Source: Aminipila butyrica
GTDB taxonomy: Bacteria > Bacillota > Clostridia > Peptostreptococcales > Anaerovoracaceae
DNA: 64,000 nucleotides
Assembly: GCF_010669305.1 (NCBI RefSeq)
Contig: NZ_CP048649.1
Coordinates: forward strand, 620,001 to 684,000
Reading direction: 5' to 3'
In this document: one piece after another, positions 42,794 to 52,016 of the stretch
Numbering within the stretch: the first letter of the stretch is position 1
Layout: each line of letters begins with the position of its first letter
Translations under genes and position numbers: made by a program
Notes under the pieces: model-generated
Seen by the model: only the letters and a program-made list of their open reading frames with translations
What the model was told of the DNA's origin: nothing
Databases searched by the model: none

Positions 42794-43294
42794 ATGAACA
42801 AGTACATGCAGATTAAAGACATCATGGACGACTACATCTCCTTGATGGATGAGCTGATTCGCTTCGAACAGGATAAGCTGAAAGCCGTAGAGAATAAAAA
42901 CATTGAACATCTGAACAGCTTTTTAAAAGCGGAGCAGGTTTATCTGCTCCAACTGAGAGGACTAGACACCAAACGGGAAGCCGCTATGAAAGCCGTAGGT
43001 TTGGAAGGATTGACCTACCGACAGATTATCAACGGCATAGACCCGTCCGAGGGCAGTATTCGCAGTGAATTGGAGAGCTCTTATGAGGAGCTGTCTATTA
43101 AAACAAATCAATTCCGAGAGATTATACAGACGTTAAAGACTCATATTGATCTAAGACTTCACACCATTGAGACGTTTATGAATAAATTTGGCGGACAACC
43201 GTCAACACCTGCAGAGTTGGGCATTTATGACAAGATTGCGCAGCAACAGGAAGGCGGCAGTGCGGCTGGCCGATTCAAACCTACTAAAGCTTAG
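42794..43294 (+). CDS. flgN: Flagellar chaperone FlgN
   Basis: 166 residues behind GGAGGAAACG. A helical coiled-coil protein of the FlgN type (MDELIRFEQDKLKAVENKNIE, then SIKTNQFREIIQTLKTHID, read in parts). It is the export chaperone for the hook-filament junction proteins FlgK and FlgL, whose genes come next. The 200-bp gap before it has no supported gene; a 33-codon frame at 42651 and a minus-strand frame are the only candidates and neither is convincing. Confidence 0.88.
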   Translation: MNKYMQIKDIMDDYISLMDELIRFEQDKLKAVENKNIEHLNSFLKAEQVYLLQLRGLDTKREAAMKAVGLEGLTYRQIINGIDPSEGSIRSELESSYEELSIKTNQFREIIQTLKTHIDLRLHTIETFMNKFGGQPSTPAELGIYDKIAQQQEGGSAAGRFKPTKA

Positions 43295-43312
43295 GATACG
43301 GAGGAAAACCCA

Positions 43313-46105
43313 ATGCTACGATCTACATTTTATTCGTTTACAACAGCCCTTAGAGGGATGACCACGGCCCAAAAGCAGTTAGATGTAACAGGCCAAAATA
43401 TTTCCAATGTCAGCACTACAGGCTACACGAGGCAGCGGGCTGATGTATACTCTGCTGCTGCCGCAGGTTCGGCAGACCAGTACAGTACCCGGACCTCCAC
43501 CCAAGTGGGACAAGGCTCTGTGGTAGGCAGTATTTCTCAGATTAGGGACTCCTTTCTGGATGTGCGCTTTCGTAGAGAGGCAGCCAACCTAGGAGAGCAG
43601 GAGGCTAAGTTAGACACCCTGAAAGACTTATCTATGGTTTTTGACGAGATTGAAAACGGTGGTCTTATGGATAGTTTTAGCAAATTTGTTACGCAATTAC
43701 AAGCCTTTGCTTCCAATGCTAACAGTTCCGAGTTTGACAGTATTGTGAGGGATGCTGCATCTACCTTAGTAAAACAGTTCAATCAGTATGCATCTCAAAT
43801 CTCTATTGTGCGGGAGGAAAAGGAATACAACCTTAAGGAAGTAACTGAAAAGACGCTGAATGATTTAATGGGCAATATTGCCGAGTTGAATAAAAGTATC
43901 CGAGAGGTACAGAGCGGCGGCGGACAGGCTTTGGAGTTGAAAGACGAGCGGAACCTGCTGTTAGATCAGCTGGCAGAATACATGAAGATTGACGTAAAGT
44001 ATTCACCAAAAGAGATGGCGGGCGGGATTGTCGTAGATGATGTAACCATCAGTATGGTGGGAGAAGACGGTTCTAAGCAGCCGCTGATACACAATGATAG
44101 TGCGTCTAGTTTTACCGTGAAGACGCAGGGGGATGACGGCTTGGATAAGGCGACCGTCACGATTGATAATTCCGCCATTGCGGCCAAGCAAATGGTGACC
44201 GATATCAATAACCTGTTAAAGGCGATGTCCACCGCCAACGCTGGATTGCAAAACATCAACAGCGAGTTGGCAAAATCGTATCCAAGCGATCCAGACGCTG
44301 ACCCGGCAGGCTCTGCTTTAGATTACACCAGGTTGGCTGAAAAGCTGACGACCATAGCAGAATCTATCACTGGCTCAGGAGGCTATGATGAACAGATTGA
44401 GACGGCTAAAACGGCTGTTTCTGATGCTCAGACTGCCGTAAACAACGCATTGAAAGCTGATCCGAAGCCTAGCGAGGATGATATGAAAGCCCTGTACAAG
44501 ACTTTAAATGATGCAGTCAGCAATAGGGCTACTTTGATAAACGCCAGAACAGCTGCCCTCAAGGAACAGGAAACTCTGGAAAAATACCAGTCTAAGTCTG
44601 CCAAGTATGCCGCCTCAGCAGTTAGCTGTGATGCAAAGATTAAGTCTGAATTAGCAGCTTACGGAATCACGGCTACTCAGATGTATACGCCGGGGGACTT
44701 CACTACCTGCTACTATACCTTTACCGATGCTGACGGCAACCCAGTGACAGATAAAAACGGTAATGCTGTCAAGTGGAATGCGGGAGCTACCTCGACCACT
44801 GTAGATCGGAGCAAGCTAGAATCCATAGGCATTTCCTTTGAAAGCACTTTTGATGCGGAAGAGTTGGCATCACCAGGAGCCTTGAAAGGTGCTTTGGAGA
44901 TGCTTAACAGCGAAGGGGTATTCGACTATGAGGCCAACGAAGTTCGAGGAATCGGTTATTACGAGAAAATGCTGGACTCCTTGGCTAATCAGTTGGCAAC
45001 TACTTTAAATAAACTGAACGATAACCCAAAGACCACTGGGGTGGTGGAAGATCTTTTCCAGACTTCTGATGGCGCCAGTGTTTTCACTGCTGAAAACCTG
45101 AGAATCTCTGATGGCTGGAAAAATGGTAAATATGGTATTACACCAAGTAAGACCACACAAGTAGGATCTGGAAGCAACTCCGGCCAGAGCGATAATATCC
45201 TGCTGATGATTTCTACCATTTCTACTAAAATGACCTATTCTACCGGTCCAGTGGCGAACAAGGACGTGAATGGCAATTACCTGAAGACTGCTGCTGACGG
45301 AACTACAAGTATTGGTGCCAATGGCAGGGATGGAAACGGAAATTATACTTTGGATGGGGCGTTAGTGGCGAATAAGGATATGGTCAACTATAAGTCCATA
45401 AATTTGACTAAAATTGATGATAACAATTATACAGATGGTACAAATACGTATACGAAGACAGCCGACAATGTATTTACTTACACGGACGGAACAAATACCA
45501 CGGCCGTAAACAGTGACGGTATTATCTACAAAGGCGATGGAAGTACTGGTCAGTATCAGTTGGATGCCCAGACTCTTAGTCCATCTACGACCACTACTGG
45601 AGAATACGTGGGGCCAGACGGCACTACTGTAGTAGCCAACGGACAGGATGATGACGGCAACTATACTATGACCACCACCGATGCTGACGGGAAGAAGACT
45701 GTGGTTACTGTAGCCAATGCCGATGGCGTAATGTATAAGACTAACCCAGATGGCTCTATTGCAAAGGATAAGGAAGGTAAACCAATCTTAGACGCGGCGG
45801 AGAGCAAGCTGGATTATAGAAGTGAAAGTTTTCTATACAATGGTACTTTCCAGGAATATTTGGCTAATGTCAGCAATGTGGTATCTTTGGACATCAGTTC
45901 CATCAGCAATATGGCAGCTAACCATGAGACCATATTAGGAGAAATTCAGACGTCTAGAGATGCTATTTCCAGTGTTTCCCTAGATGAAGAAGGAGTCAAC
46001 ATCATGCAGTATCAAAAGGCTTACAATGCTTCGGCTCGGTTGATGACTGCTTTGGATGAGTGTTTGGAACGAATTATAAACCAGATGGGCAAAGCTGGAC
46101 TGTAA
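43313..46105 (+). CDS. flgK: Flagellar hook-associated protein FlgK with large insertions
   Basis: 930 residues, against about 450-650 in most bacteria. FlgK is the first hook-filament junction protein. The core N terminus (TAQKQLDVTGQNISNVSTTG), the coiled-coil region to about residue 265, the middle block GIGYYEKMLDSLANQLATTLN near residue 545 and the C terminus (VNIMQYQKAYNASARLMTALD) are all intact. Two insertions break the core: about residues 270-535, and about 646-836, the latter an Asn/Thr/Gly/Asp-rich stretch with repeats such as DGNGNYTLDG and DDDGNYTMTT. These would face outward. The start follows GGAGGAAAACCC. Confidence 0.93.
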   Translation: MLRSTFYSFTTALRGMTTAQKQLDVTGQNISNVSTTGYTRQRADVYSAAAAGSADQYSTRTSTQVGQGSVVGSISQIRDSFLDVRFRREAANLGEQEAKLDTLKDLSMVFDEIENGGLMDSFSKFVTQLQAFASNANSSEFDSIVRDAASTLVKQFNQYASQISIVREEKEYNLKEVTEKTLNDLMGNIAELNKSIREVQSGGGQALELKDERNLLLDQLAEYMKIDVKYSPKEMAGGIVVDDVTISMVGEDGSKQPLIHNDSASSFTVKTQGDDGLDKATVTIDNSAIAAKQMVTDINNLLKAMSTANAGLQNINSELAKSYPSDPDADPAGSALDYTRLAEKLTTIAESITGSGGYDEQIETAKTAVSDAQTAVNNALKADPKPSEDDMKALYKTLNDAVSNRATLINARTAALKEQETLEKYQSKSAKYAASAVSCDAKIKSELAAYGITATQMYTPGDFTTCYYTFTDADGNPVTDKNGNAVKWNAGATSTTVDRSKLESIGISFESTFDAEELASPGALKGALEMLNSEGVFDYEANEVRGIGYYEKMLDSLANQLATTLNKLNDNPKTTGVVEDLFQTSDGASVFTAENLRISDGWKNGKYGITPSKTTQVGSGSNSGQSDNILLMISTISTKMTYSTGPVANKDVNGNYLKTAADGTTSIGANGRDGNGNYTLDGALVANKDMVNYKSINLTKIDDNNYTDGTNTYTKTADNVFTYTDGTNTTAVNSDGIIYKGDGSTGQYQLDAQTLSPSTTTTGEYVGPDGTTVVANGQDDDGNYTMTTTDADGKKTVVTVANADGVMYKTNPDGSIAKDKEGKPILDAAESKLDYRSESFLYNGTFQEYLANVSNVVSLDISSISNMAANHETILGEIQTSRDAISSVSLDEEGVNIMQYQKAYNASARLMTALDECLERIINQMGKAGL

Positions 46106-46136
46106 TTATAGAGAGGAATAGAGAGGTGAACATGCC

Positions 46137-47159
46137 ATGAGAGTAACTCAGACGATGATGTCGCGCCAGTATACCACAAGAGTGAGTGGTGCGTTAAGCG
46201 ACTTAAGCTATGTAAATAAACAGGTGGGCTCTGGACGAAAGTTTTTTAAGGGCTCTGAGAATCCCAGCGGAGCGGCAAAGGCTTATCAGCTGCGTCGCCA
46301 GGCAATCCAGGCCGATGATTACATGACTAACGTAACGGACGCTCAGTCGACACTGTCTACCAAAGAAAGTGCAATGACTCAGGTGAGCAAAGCCTTGGAA
46401 GATGTGTATAGCAGCTTGCTCTCCATTATGGATGGAACGAAGAATACAGCAGAAGATAAGGCTATCGTGGCTCAGCAGTTTCGCAGTGTTCAGGAGACGA
46501 TTGTCAAAGATATGAATACGAAGTATGGGGATAAATTTTTGTTCGGAGGCAGCAACTTGGAGGATGTTCCTTTCGAGCTGAAAGAAAATGTACTTACCTA
46601 TCGGGGCGTAGATGTCAGCGGTAACACCGATTATGTGTGGCCGGATGGGACTGCTACAGATAGCAATGCCCTTCTTTCGCAACTGGCTGGAGATACGCTG
46701 TACACGGACTTGGGCTTTGGATTGGAGTTTAAGGACGGAGAGGTAATCAGCAGCAGCGCCTACAATACGGCTACGGCGGGAATCAATGTCATCGGGTACG
46801 GTACAGACGACAATGGCTTAGCCAACAACATGGTGGTGCTCATCGGTGATATGGCGGCGATGCTGGACAGCGATTGTGAACAATCGGAATTGGGGGATTA
46901 CCTAACTAAATTTAAGCAACTCAAGCAAAACGTGCTCAATGCCACTACCCAGACGGGCAGCGACAGCATGTTTCTGCAGTATACCCAGTCTAGGCTGGAA
47001 GATCTGCAGGACAACATTGCCGATAAAATCAGTGATGTGGAATACATTGATTCGGAGGAAGCCATCATGAGTTTAAACTCCGTGGATTATATGTATCAGG
47101 CCTTGTTAAAGACCGGACAGAACATTTTGTCGAACTCCTTCATCGACTTTATGTCCTAA
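46137..47159 (+). CDS. flgL: Flagellar hook-associated protein FlgL
   Basis: 340 residues. It is the second hook-filament junction protein, shaped like flagellin. The N-terminal MRVTQTMMSRQYTTRV, the VGSGRKFFKGSENPSGAAKA block and the C-terminal YMYQALLKTGQNILSNSFIDFM are as expected. GAGGTGAAC precedes the ATG. It lies 31 bp after flgK. Confidence 0.94.
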   Translation: MRVTQTMMSRQYTTRVSGALSDLSYVNKQVGSGRKFFKGSENPSGAAKAYQLRRQAIQADDYMTNVTDAQSTLSTKESAMTQVSKALEDVYSSLLSIMDGTKNTAEDKAIVAQQFRSVQETIVKDMNTKYGDKFLFGGSNLEDVPFELKENVLTYRGVDVSGNTDYVWPDGTATDSNALLSQLAGDTLYTDLGFGLEFKDGEVISSSAYNTATAGINVIGYGTDDNGLANNMVVLIGDMAAMLDSDCEQSELGDYLTKFKQLKQNVLNATTQTGSDSMFLQYTQSRLEDLQDNIADKISDVEYIDSEEAIMSLNSVDYMYQALLKTGQNILSNSFIDFMS

Positions 47160-47257
47160 TTCATCTTTTTAAGGGCATTTATCGGTATAATAAATAGGTG
47201 TGTAATCGCGTTATGACAGGGAAGTTTTAAAGCGTGTATATTCAAGGAGGAATAATT

Positions 47258-47863
47258 ATGCAGCAATTAATAGAAATTAAAACAGTCCCTATTTCTATTG
47301 AATATAGGGTTACGGACTGCGAATATAAGCCAGCCAAGTCCACTGTTGAAGTAGAGATGTCGACCGAAAAAGGCGGCTTGCATATGAAAAGCCGTCCCAT
47401 CAAGTTAAATATTGATACCTTTGAAGCTCGGCGCAGTGTGAATCCTACGGTGAAGGATTCTATGACTAATTATGCCAATAAAGGAAAGCAGGCAGCTTAT
47501 GAGGCTACTGCCAGGTATGCGGAAGAGGGGCAGATTTATATGGATGTGAAGTTTACCGATGAAGCCCTGCGCCAGATATCGGAACTGCGGCTGGGAAATA
47601 ACCAGCATCAGACTCCGAACATCCGTTGGATTCCAGATCATCCGGCAGACATCTCTTGGGAGCCTGGAGACTTGAGTATTCGCTATGAGATGGATAAGCT
47701 GAACTTTGACTTTAAGCAAAACAAGCAGCCATTAGAATTTACGCCGGGAGATATTGAACTGGTTGTCACTCAGTGGCCAGACGTCATCATCAACTACATT
47801 GGCGGTCCGCTCTATGTGCCGCCAAGTGCAGATCCGAGCTACGTAGGGTCGGAGGAAAAGTAA
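47258..47863 (+). CDS. DUF6470 protein of the late flagellar cluster
   Basis: 201 residues from ATG 47258, which follows AAGGAGG; the GTG at 47234 lies upstream of that site and is rejected. The family (DUF6470, first seen in Bacillus YviE) lies between flgL and fliW in many Firmicutes. The sequence is beta-rich with conserved start (QLIEIKTVPISIEY) and WEPGDLSI and the LVVTQWPDVIINYIGGP end. Function unknown. A -10-like TATAAT is at 47186 without a good -35. Confidence 0.8.
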   Translation: MQQLIEIKTVPISIEYRVTDCEYKPAKSTVEVEMSTEKGGLHMKSRPIKLNIDTFEARRSVNPTVKDSMTNYANKGKQAAYEATARYAEEGQIYMDVKFTDEALRQISELRLGNNQHQTPNIRWIPDHPADISWEPGDLSIRYEMDKLNFDFKQNKQPLEFTPGDIELVVTQWPDVIINYIGGPLYVPPSADPSYVGSEEK

Positions 47864-47875
47864 GAGGAAGTGTAC

Positions 47876-48322
47876 ATGAAGACAAAATATTTTGGCATGG
47901 TAAAGGTTCCGGAGGAACGGATTATTACCTTCCCTTCTGGTCTCTTCGGCTTTGAGAAACAGACCCGGTATGTGCTGCTGGGGTTTGCAGAAGATCACTT
48001 GGATACGGGGGACGATTGGCTGCTCTGTTTGCAGTCAGCAGAAGACCCAGAGCTGGCCCTGATGGTTTTAAACCCTTACTACATCTGTGCGGACTATAAT
48101 CCTTACCAGATGCCGGAAAAGCACTTGTCCGAGATTAAGCTAGGTCAGGAAACGAAGCATACAGTTTGTTGTATAGCGGTGATTCGGGATAAGTTTGAAG
48201 AGTCCACTGTGAACCTTAAGTGTCCAATTATTTTCAACCTAGAAAATAGGCTGGCGAAACAGTTTATTTTGGAGGATTCTGACTATTCCATGCGGCAGCC
48301 TATGGTGCCGAAGGAGGGTTAA
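47876..48322 (+). CDS. fliW: Flagellar assembly factor FliW
   Basis: 148 residues from ATG 47876 after AGAGGAAG. FliW binds CsrA and blocks it, and is itself titrated by flagellin, so that flagellin is translated only when export is running. The family signature is here: YFGMVKVPEERIITFPSGLFGFE at the N terminus (read in parts) and NLKCPIIFNLENRLAKQFIL near the end. It lies four bases before csrA. Confidence 0.94.
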   Translation: MKTKYFGMVKVPEERIITFPSGLFGFEKQTRYVLLGFAEDHLDTGDDWLLCLQSAEDPELALMVLNPYYICADYNPYQMPEKHLSEIKLGQETKHTVCCIAVIRDKFEESTVNLKCPIIFNLENRLAKQFILEDSDYSMRQPMVPKEG

Positions 48323-48325
48323 CGT

Positions 48326-48577
48326 ATGCTGATACTTACGAGAAAGCAGGGAGAAGCTTTCCTGATAGGCGAGAATATCGAAATCTCCATTTCAGAGATT
48401 AATGGAGACCGGGTACGTATTGCCATCGAAGCGCCGAAGGAGGTTAAAATCTTGCGGAAGGAACTGAAGGATGCTGGGGATTTGAATATTGAAGCTGCAG
48501 GAACGGCCATGTTGCCTACGGCGGAGAACTTATCTAACTTTGCCAATTTAGTACGAAAACAAGCGGAAAAAAAATAA
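48326..48577 (+). CDS. csrA: Carbon storage regulator CsrA
   Basis: 83 residues. CsrA is a small dimeric RNA-binding protein that represses flagellin translation. MLILTRKQGEAFLIG at the start and the RVRIAIEAPKEVKILRKEL core match the family, including the RNA-contacting Arg residues. The C-terminal tail is a little longer than in E. coli, as in other Firmicutes that use FliW. It is placed directly before the flagellin leader. Confidence 0.96.
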   Translation: MLILTRKQGEAFLIGENIEISISEINGDRVRIAIEAPKEVKILRKELKDAGDLNIEAAGTAMLPTAENLSNFANLVRKQAEKK

Positions 48578-48601
48578 AATATTTTGGAAAAAAGCCTTAT
48601 G
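48575..48601 (+). promoter_or_regulatory. Possible sigma-28 promoter of flagellin
   Basis: TAAA (48575-48578, overlapping the csrA stop), a 15-bp spacer and GCCTTATG (48594-48601) match SigD less well than the flgM promoter. Flagellin genes normally have such a promoter, and this is the best candidate I see. Confidence 0.45.
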
Positions 48602-48638
48602 TTTTCGGGAGATGACACGATATATAAAACATGAAGAT

Positions 48639-48713
48639 TACAGCTGGGATTGCGTACGAATCTTAGCTGTATCTAATATAAAACATCATTATTATGAGAG
48701 CAACGGATTGCTC
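48639..48713 (+). promoter_or_regulatory. Flagellin leader with CsrA-type GGA hairpin
   Basis: Two hairpins: TACAGCTGGGATT/AATCTTAGCTGTA (48639-48671, 11 of 13 paired) and GAGCAA-CGGA-TTGCTC (48698-48713), a 6-bp stem that displays GGA in its loop. The ribosome site AAGGAGG (48726-48732) is a second GGA. Two GGA sites with one in a loop is the known layout of the Bacillus hag leader bound by CsrA. Confidence 0.7.
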
Positions 48714-48739
48714 GAGTGAACTTTCAAGGAGGAAATAAA

Positions 48740-50230
48740 ATGAGAATACAACATAATATAGCTGCACAGAACTCTTACAGACAGTTAAGCGGCAACAACA
48801 GTGCATTAGGAAAGAACCTGGAAAAATTATCTTCTGGATACAGAATCAACAGAGCTGGCGACGACGCTGCTGGATTGGCTATTTCCGAAAAGATGAGAGC
48901 TCAGATTACTGGTCTGCAGAAGGCTCAGGACAATGCAAACGACGGTATCTCCCTAGTGCAGACTGCTGAAGGTGCTTTAACAGAAGTACACAGCATGCTG
49001 AACAGAATGACCGAGCTGGCTACCCAGTCTGCTAACGGTACCTTTGACGAGACTACAGACAGAGCAAACCTGCAGAAGGAAGTAGATTCTCTGCTTTCCG
49101 AAGTAGATCGTATCGCAGAATCCACTAACTTTAATGGCATCAAGCTTCTGGACGGAACCATGGGCGACAAGATCTCCGCTAAGGGTGCAATTATTGGTGG
49201 TGCAACGGCAGCTACTGCAGATCTTGCTGCTACAGCTTCCAAGTTTAAGAGCGATGCTATCGGAGCGGGTACTGCTGGTGATCAGAAGCTCACGGTTACG
49301 TATACCGACAGCGATGGAACTTCCAAAAATTTGAAAGTTGACTATACTGGGTCTACTACTGATTCTGAGAATCTAAACGCAATGAAGGAAGCCCTGTCTA
49401 AGGATGAAGCCGTTTCCAAGCTATTCAATGTATCCACAGATACTGGCAAGCTGGTTCTGGAAAGCAAGGCAACTGGGGCAAAAGCAGCTACTGTTACCGG
49501 TCTGGCAACAGATGATACGGAAGCTACTGCATTAGGTGATGCAGACAATGCAACAAGCGTTGTAGGTGCTGGTGCTGGTAAGGCCTTTACTGGTGTTCTT
49601 GAGGCTGACGATAGCATCTCCATCGGCGGTAAGACCTTTAGCTTCAGAGCAAGTGGTAGTACTACGCCTGTACCGGAAGGCACTATTGGCGTAACCCTAG
49701 GTGCAGATGATGCGGAAACTACGGCTAATCTGCAGCAGGCTCTGAAAGATAATGGCATCGACAATGTTGCTGTGGCATATGATTCTACAGCTAATTCAGG
49801 TGCTGGTCAATTAGATGTAACTTCCAACGGCAAGGGCTTAACCCTGCAGATTGGTGATACAGCAGAAAGCTTCAACAAGCTGACTGTAGGTGTAGGTTCT
49901 ATGAGCGCTAGCTCCTTAGGAATCGCTGACATCGATATCAGCACACAGGATGGGGCTGCAAATGCACTGGACAAGATTAAGAATGCTATCAACTCCGTAT
50001 CCTCCACAAGAGGTGACTTGGGTGCTATCCAGAACAGACTGGAACATACTATCAACAACCTGGGTGTAACAGAAGAGAACATGACTTCTGCTGAATCCAG
50101 AATCCGTGACGTTGACATGGCTAAGGAAATGATGGCTTACACGAAGAACAACATCTTAGTACAGGCTTCACAGTCTATGTTGGCTCAGGCTAACCAGCTG
50201 CCTCAGGGTGTGCTGCAGTTATTACAGTAA
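48740..50230 (+). CDS. hag: Flagellin
   Basis: 496 residues from ATG 48740 after AAGGAGG. The conserved D0/D1 ends are complete: MRIQHNIAAQNSYRQLSGNN at the start with the SSGYRINRAGDDAAGLAISE block, and NRLEHTINNLGVTEENM to QANQLPQGVLQLLQ at the end. The middle (about residues 150-390) is a variable, Ala/Thr/Gly/Asp-rich surface domain. It forms the filament. It is the only flagellin gene in the window and is followed by a strong terminator. Confidence 0.97.
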   Translation: MRIQHNIAAQNSYRQLSGNNSALGKNLEKLSSGYRINRAGDDAAGLAISEKMRAQITGLQKAQDNANDGISLVQTAEGALTEVHSMLNRMTELATQSANGTFDETTDRANLQKEVDSLLSEVDRIAESTNFNGIKLLDGTMGDKISAKGAIIGGATAATADLAATASKFKSDAIGAGTAGDQKLTVTYTDSDGTSKNLKVDYTGSTTDSENLNAMKEALSKDEAVSKLFNVSTDTGKLVLESKATGAKAATVTGLATDDTEATALGDADNATSVVGAGAGKAFTGVLEADDSISIGGKTFSFRASGSTTPVPEGTIGVTLGADDAETTANLQQALKDNGIDNVAVAYDSTANSGAGQLDVTSNGKGLTLQIGDTAESFNKLTVGVGSMSASSLGIADIDISTQDGAANALDKIKNAINSVSSTRGDLGAIQNRLEHTINNLGVTEENMTSAESRIRDVDMAKEMMAYTKNNILVQASQSMLAQANQLPQGVLQLLQ

Positions 50231-50275
50231 GTGCAGATTCGCTGAACGAGTAGTGATTCACTATTTGTATAAGTC

Positions 50276-50323
50276 AGAACCAAAAATGGTGGGCATATTG
50301 CCCACCATTTTTGGTTCTGTTAT
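50276..50323 (+). terminator. Terminator after flagellin
   Basis: A 20-bp perfect stem, AGAACCAAAAATGGTGGGCA and complement, with a TAT loop. It is the strongest hairpin in the region, fitting a highly expressed gene. Confidence 0.9.
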
Positions 50324-50456
50324 AAGTATTTTGGTATTTAAGAAGTCCTATAATAAGGGCTTTTTTATTTAATGAAATAAGAATCTTTGTCTGGATTGAT
50401 GGCATAACACTTCATTCTACATGAGATATGTATATAATTCAATAATTGTAATTATA

Positions 50457-50485
50457 TTGAAAATATGAAATAATATTGGTAAAAT
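50457..50485 (+). promoter_or_regulatory. Promoter of the second Kelch gene
   Basis: TTGAAA (50457-50462), a 17-bp spacer and TAAAAT (50480-50485). The spacer and -10 match the leader of the Kelch gene at 3836. Confidence 0.6.
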
Positions 50486-50516
50486 ATTTATTAAATAAAA
50501 GAAAGAAGGAAACAAC

Positions 50517-51920
50517 ATGAAACGACTTATAGCAATTTTTATGACAATGTGCCTAGTATTAGGGTTATCCAGTGTGGGTGTATGGGCAGCTGAGGATGCT
50601 ACTTGGCAGACGAAAACACCCATGCTTACAGCAAGATATTATGCAGCTTCTTCAGCAGTAGGAAATAAAATATATATTCTTGGTGGTACTGGCATTATCG
50701 GCGCTAAAACAGGTAAGCTAGATAGTGTAGAAGTTTATGATGCACAAACGGATACTTGGACTACAGGTAAATCCATGCCTACGGCAAGGGCTGGTTTAAC
50801 ATCTTCAGTAGTAAGAAATAAAATATATGCTATTGGAGGTGCCAATGATTCAGGTAATCTAGCGGCCGTAGAAATCTATGATACGCAAACAGATACTTGG
50901 ACTACAGGTAAATCCATGCCTACAGCAAGAGAGGGTGCAGCATCTTCAGTAGTAGGAAATAAAATATATGTCATGGGTGGTGTTAGCATTATCGGCACTA
51001 ATCCAAGGATAATAGAGACCGTAGAAATTTATGATACGGAAACAGATACTTGGACTACAGGTAAATCAATGCCTACAGCAAGGTCCCTTTTAACATCTTC
51101 AGTCGTAGGAAATAAAATATATGCTATTGGGGGTGGCAATAATTCACAGAGACTGTCGACCGTAGAAATCTATGATACGCAAACAGATACTTGGACTATA
51201 GGTAAATCAATGCCTGCAGTGAGATACTGCTTAACATCTTCAGCAGTAGGAAATAAAATATATGCTATTGGAGGTCACGATCGTTTAAATCTGGTAGATC
51301 GCGTAGAAATTTATGATACGCAAACAGATATTTGGACTCCTGGTAAATCTATACCTACAGTCAGTTTTTATTTAGCTTCTGCAGTAGTTAATGGCACAAT
51401 TTATGTCATGGGTGGTTATGGCGAAGGTGCAATATTAGATAGTGTATATTTACTAGATGTAAACTCTATAGGCACCACTACACTAGCTGCTTTACTTAAC
51501 GAAGGTGAAACCGTTCAGCTTAGCACTTCCTACAACTTAGCCAACAACGCTAATTACACATGGTCTTCCACTAACGAAGCAGTCGCCACAGTAGACGGTA
51601 ATGGAAAAGTCACGGCGGTGGCTATAGGGGAAGCAAATATCTATGCGGAAAGTGCAGATGGTATATTCAAAGAATTTATCCCTGTAAAGGTGGTAGAAAA
51701 TGCTGACGAACTCAGATTAGCGGTACATCTGAAATCAGGAGAAAAGGCGCAATTATATCTAACCGATGATGCAAGTCAAGTTATATGGAGTTCCATGGAT
51801 GAAAATATAGCGACAATATCGCCGGAGGGTAAGATTACTGGGGTAAAGAAAGGTTTAGCTATTGTGCAGGCTAAACTGGATGAAGAAACATATCAAATCT
51901 ATGTCCGTGTAAACGGATAA
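50517..51920 (+). CDS. Secreted Kelch-repeat protein with C-terminal Big_2 domains (paralogue)
   Basis: 467 residues with a signal peptide (MKRLIAIFMTMCLVLGLSSV, cut near residue 25). Six Kelch units of about 48 residues follow (TWTTGKSMPTAR.., KIYAIGG, VEIYDTQTD), making one propeller, then two Big_2 units (ATVDGNGKVTAV near 365; ATISPEGKITGV near 440). It shares its signal peptide, leader and last 130 residues closely with 3836-5230, but its Kelch units are far more alike, showing recent internal duplication. It lies between flagellin and the chemotaxis operon; any motility role is only suggested by position. Confidence 0.82.
   Translation: MKRLIAIFMTMCLVLGLSSVGVWAAEDATWQTKTPMLTARYYAASSAVGNKIYILGGTGIIGAKTGKLDSVEVYDAQTDTWTTGKSMPTARAGLTSSVVRNKIYAIGGANDSGNLAAVEIYDTQTDTWTTGKSMPTAREGAASSVVGNKIYVMGGVSIIGTNPRIIETVEIYDTETDTWTTGKSMPTARSLLTSSVVGNKIYAIGGGNNSQRLSTVEIYDTQTDTWTIGKSMPAVRYCLTSSAVGNKIYAIGGHDRLNLVDRVEIYDTQTDIWTPGKSIPTVSFYLASAVVNGTIYVMGGYGEGAILDSVYLLDVNSIGTTTLAALLNEGETVQLSTSYNLANNANYTWSSTNEAVATVDGNGKVTAVAIGEANIYAESADGIFKEFIPVKVVENADELRLAVHLKSGEKAQLYLTDDASQVIWSSMDENIATISPEGKITGVKKGLAIVQAKLDEETYQIYVRVNG
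50745..51365 (+). repeat. Tandem near-identical Kelch units at DNA level
   Basis: The segment GATACTTGGACTACAGGTAA and its surroundings recur near 50750, 50892, 51045, 51190 and 51330, about 140-150 bp apart, with nearly identical bases (TGGAC.., ..CCTAC.GCAAG, ..AAATAAAATATATG). Such direct repeats can expand or contract by recombination or slippage. Confidence 0.75.
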
Positions 51921-51928
51921 ATAATGAA

Positions 51929-52005
51929 AGAGTAGGGCGAACCAACCTCCCATCCGTTAGTTTCTTGGTCTAACTTTTGGGGGCCGGTTTACCCTACTCT
52001 TCTTT
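51929..52005. terminator. Bidirectional terminator between the Kelch gene and the chemotaxis operon
   Basis: AGAGTAGGG (51929-51937) and CCCTACTCT (51992-52000) pair, with further pairing inside the loop (AACC.../...GGTT), then TCTTTTC. It lies between convergent genes. Confidence 0.6.
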
Positions 52006-52016
52006 TCATTTACCTA

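Noticed and set aside
42617..42910. 97-codon minus-strand frame across the flgM-flgN gap
   Set aside because: It overlaps the start of flgN, has no promoter or ribosome site and no known similarity. The 33-codon plus-strand frame at 42651 is equally unsupported.
50745..51365. CRISPR-like direct repeats
   Set aside because: The repeats are about 145 bp apart, in frame and encode Kelch units, so they are coding repeats and not a CRISPR array.
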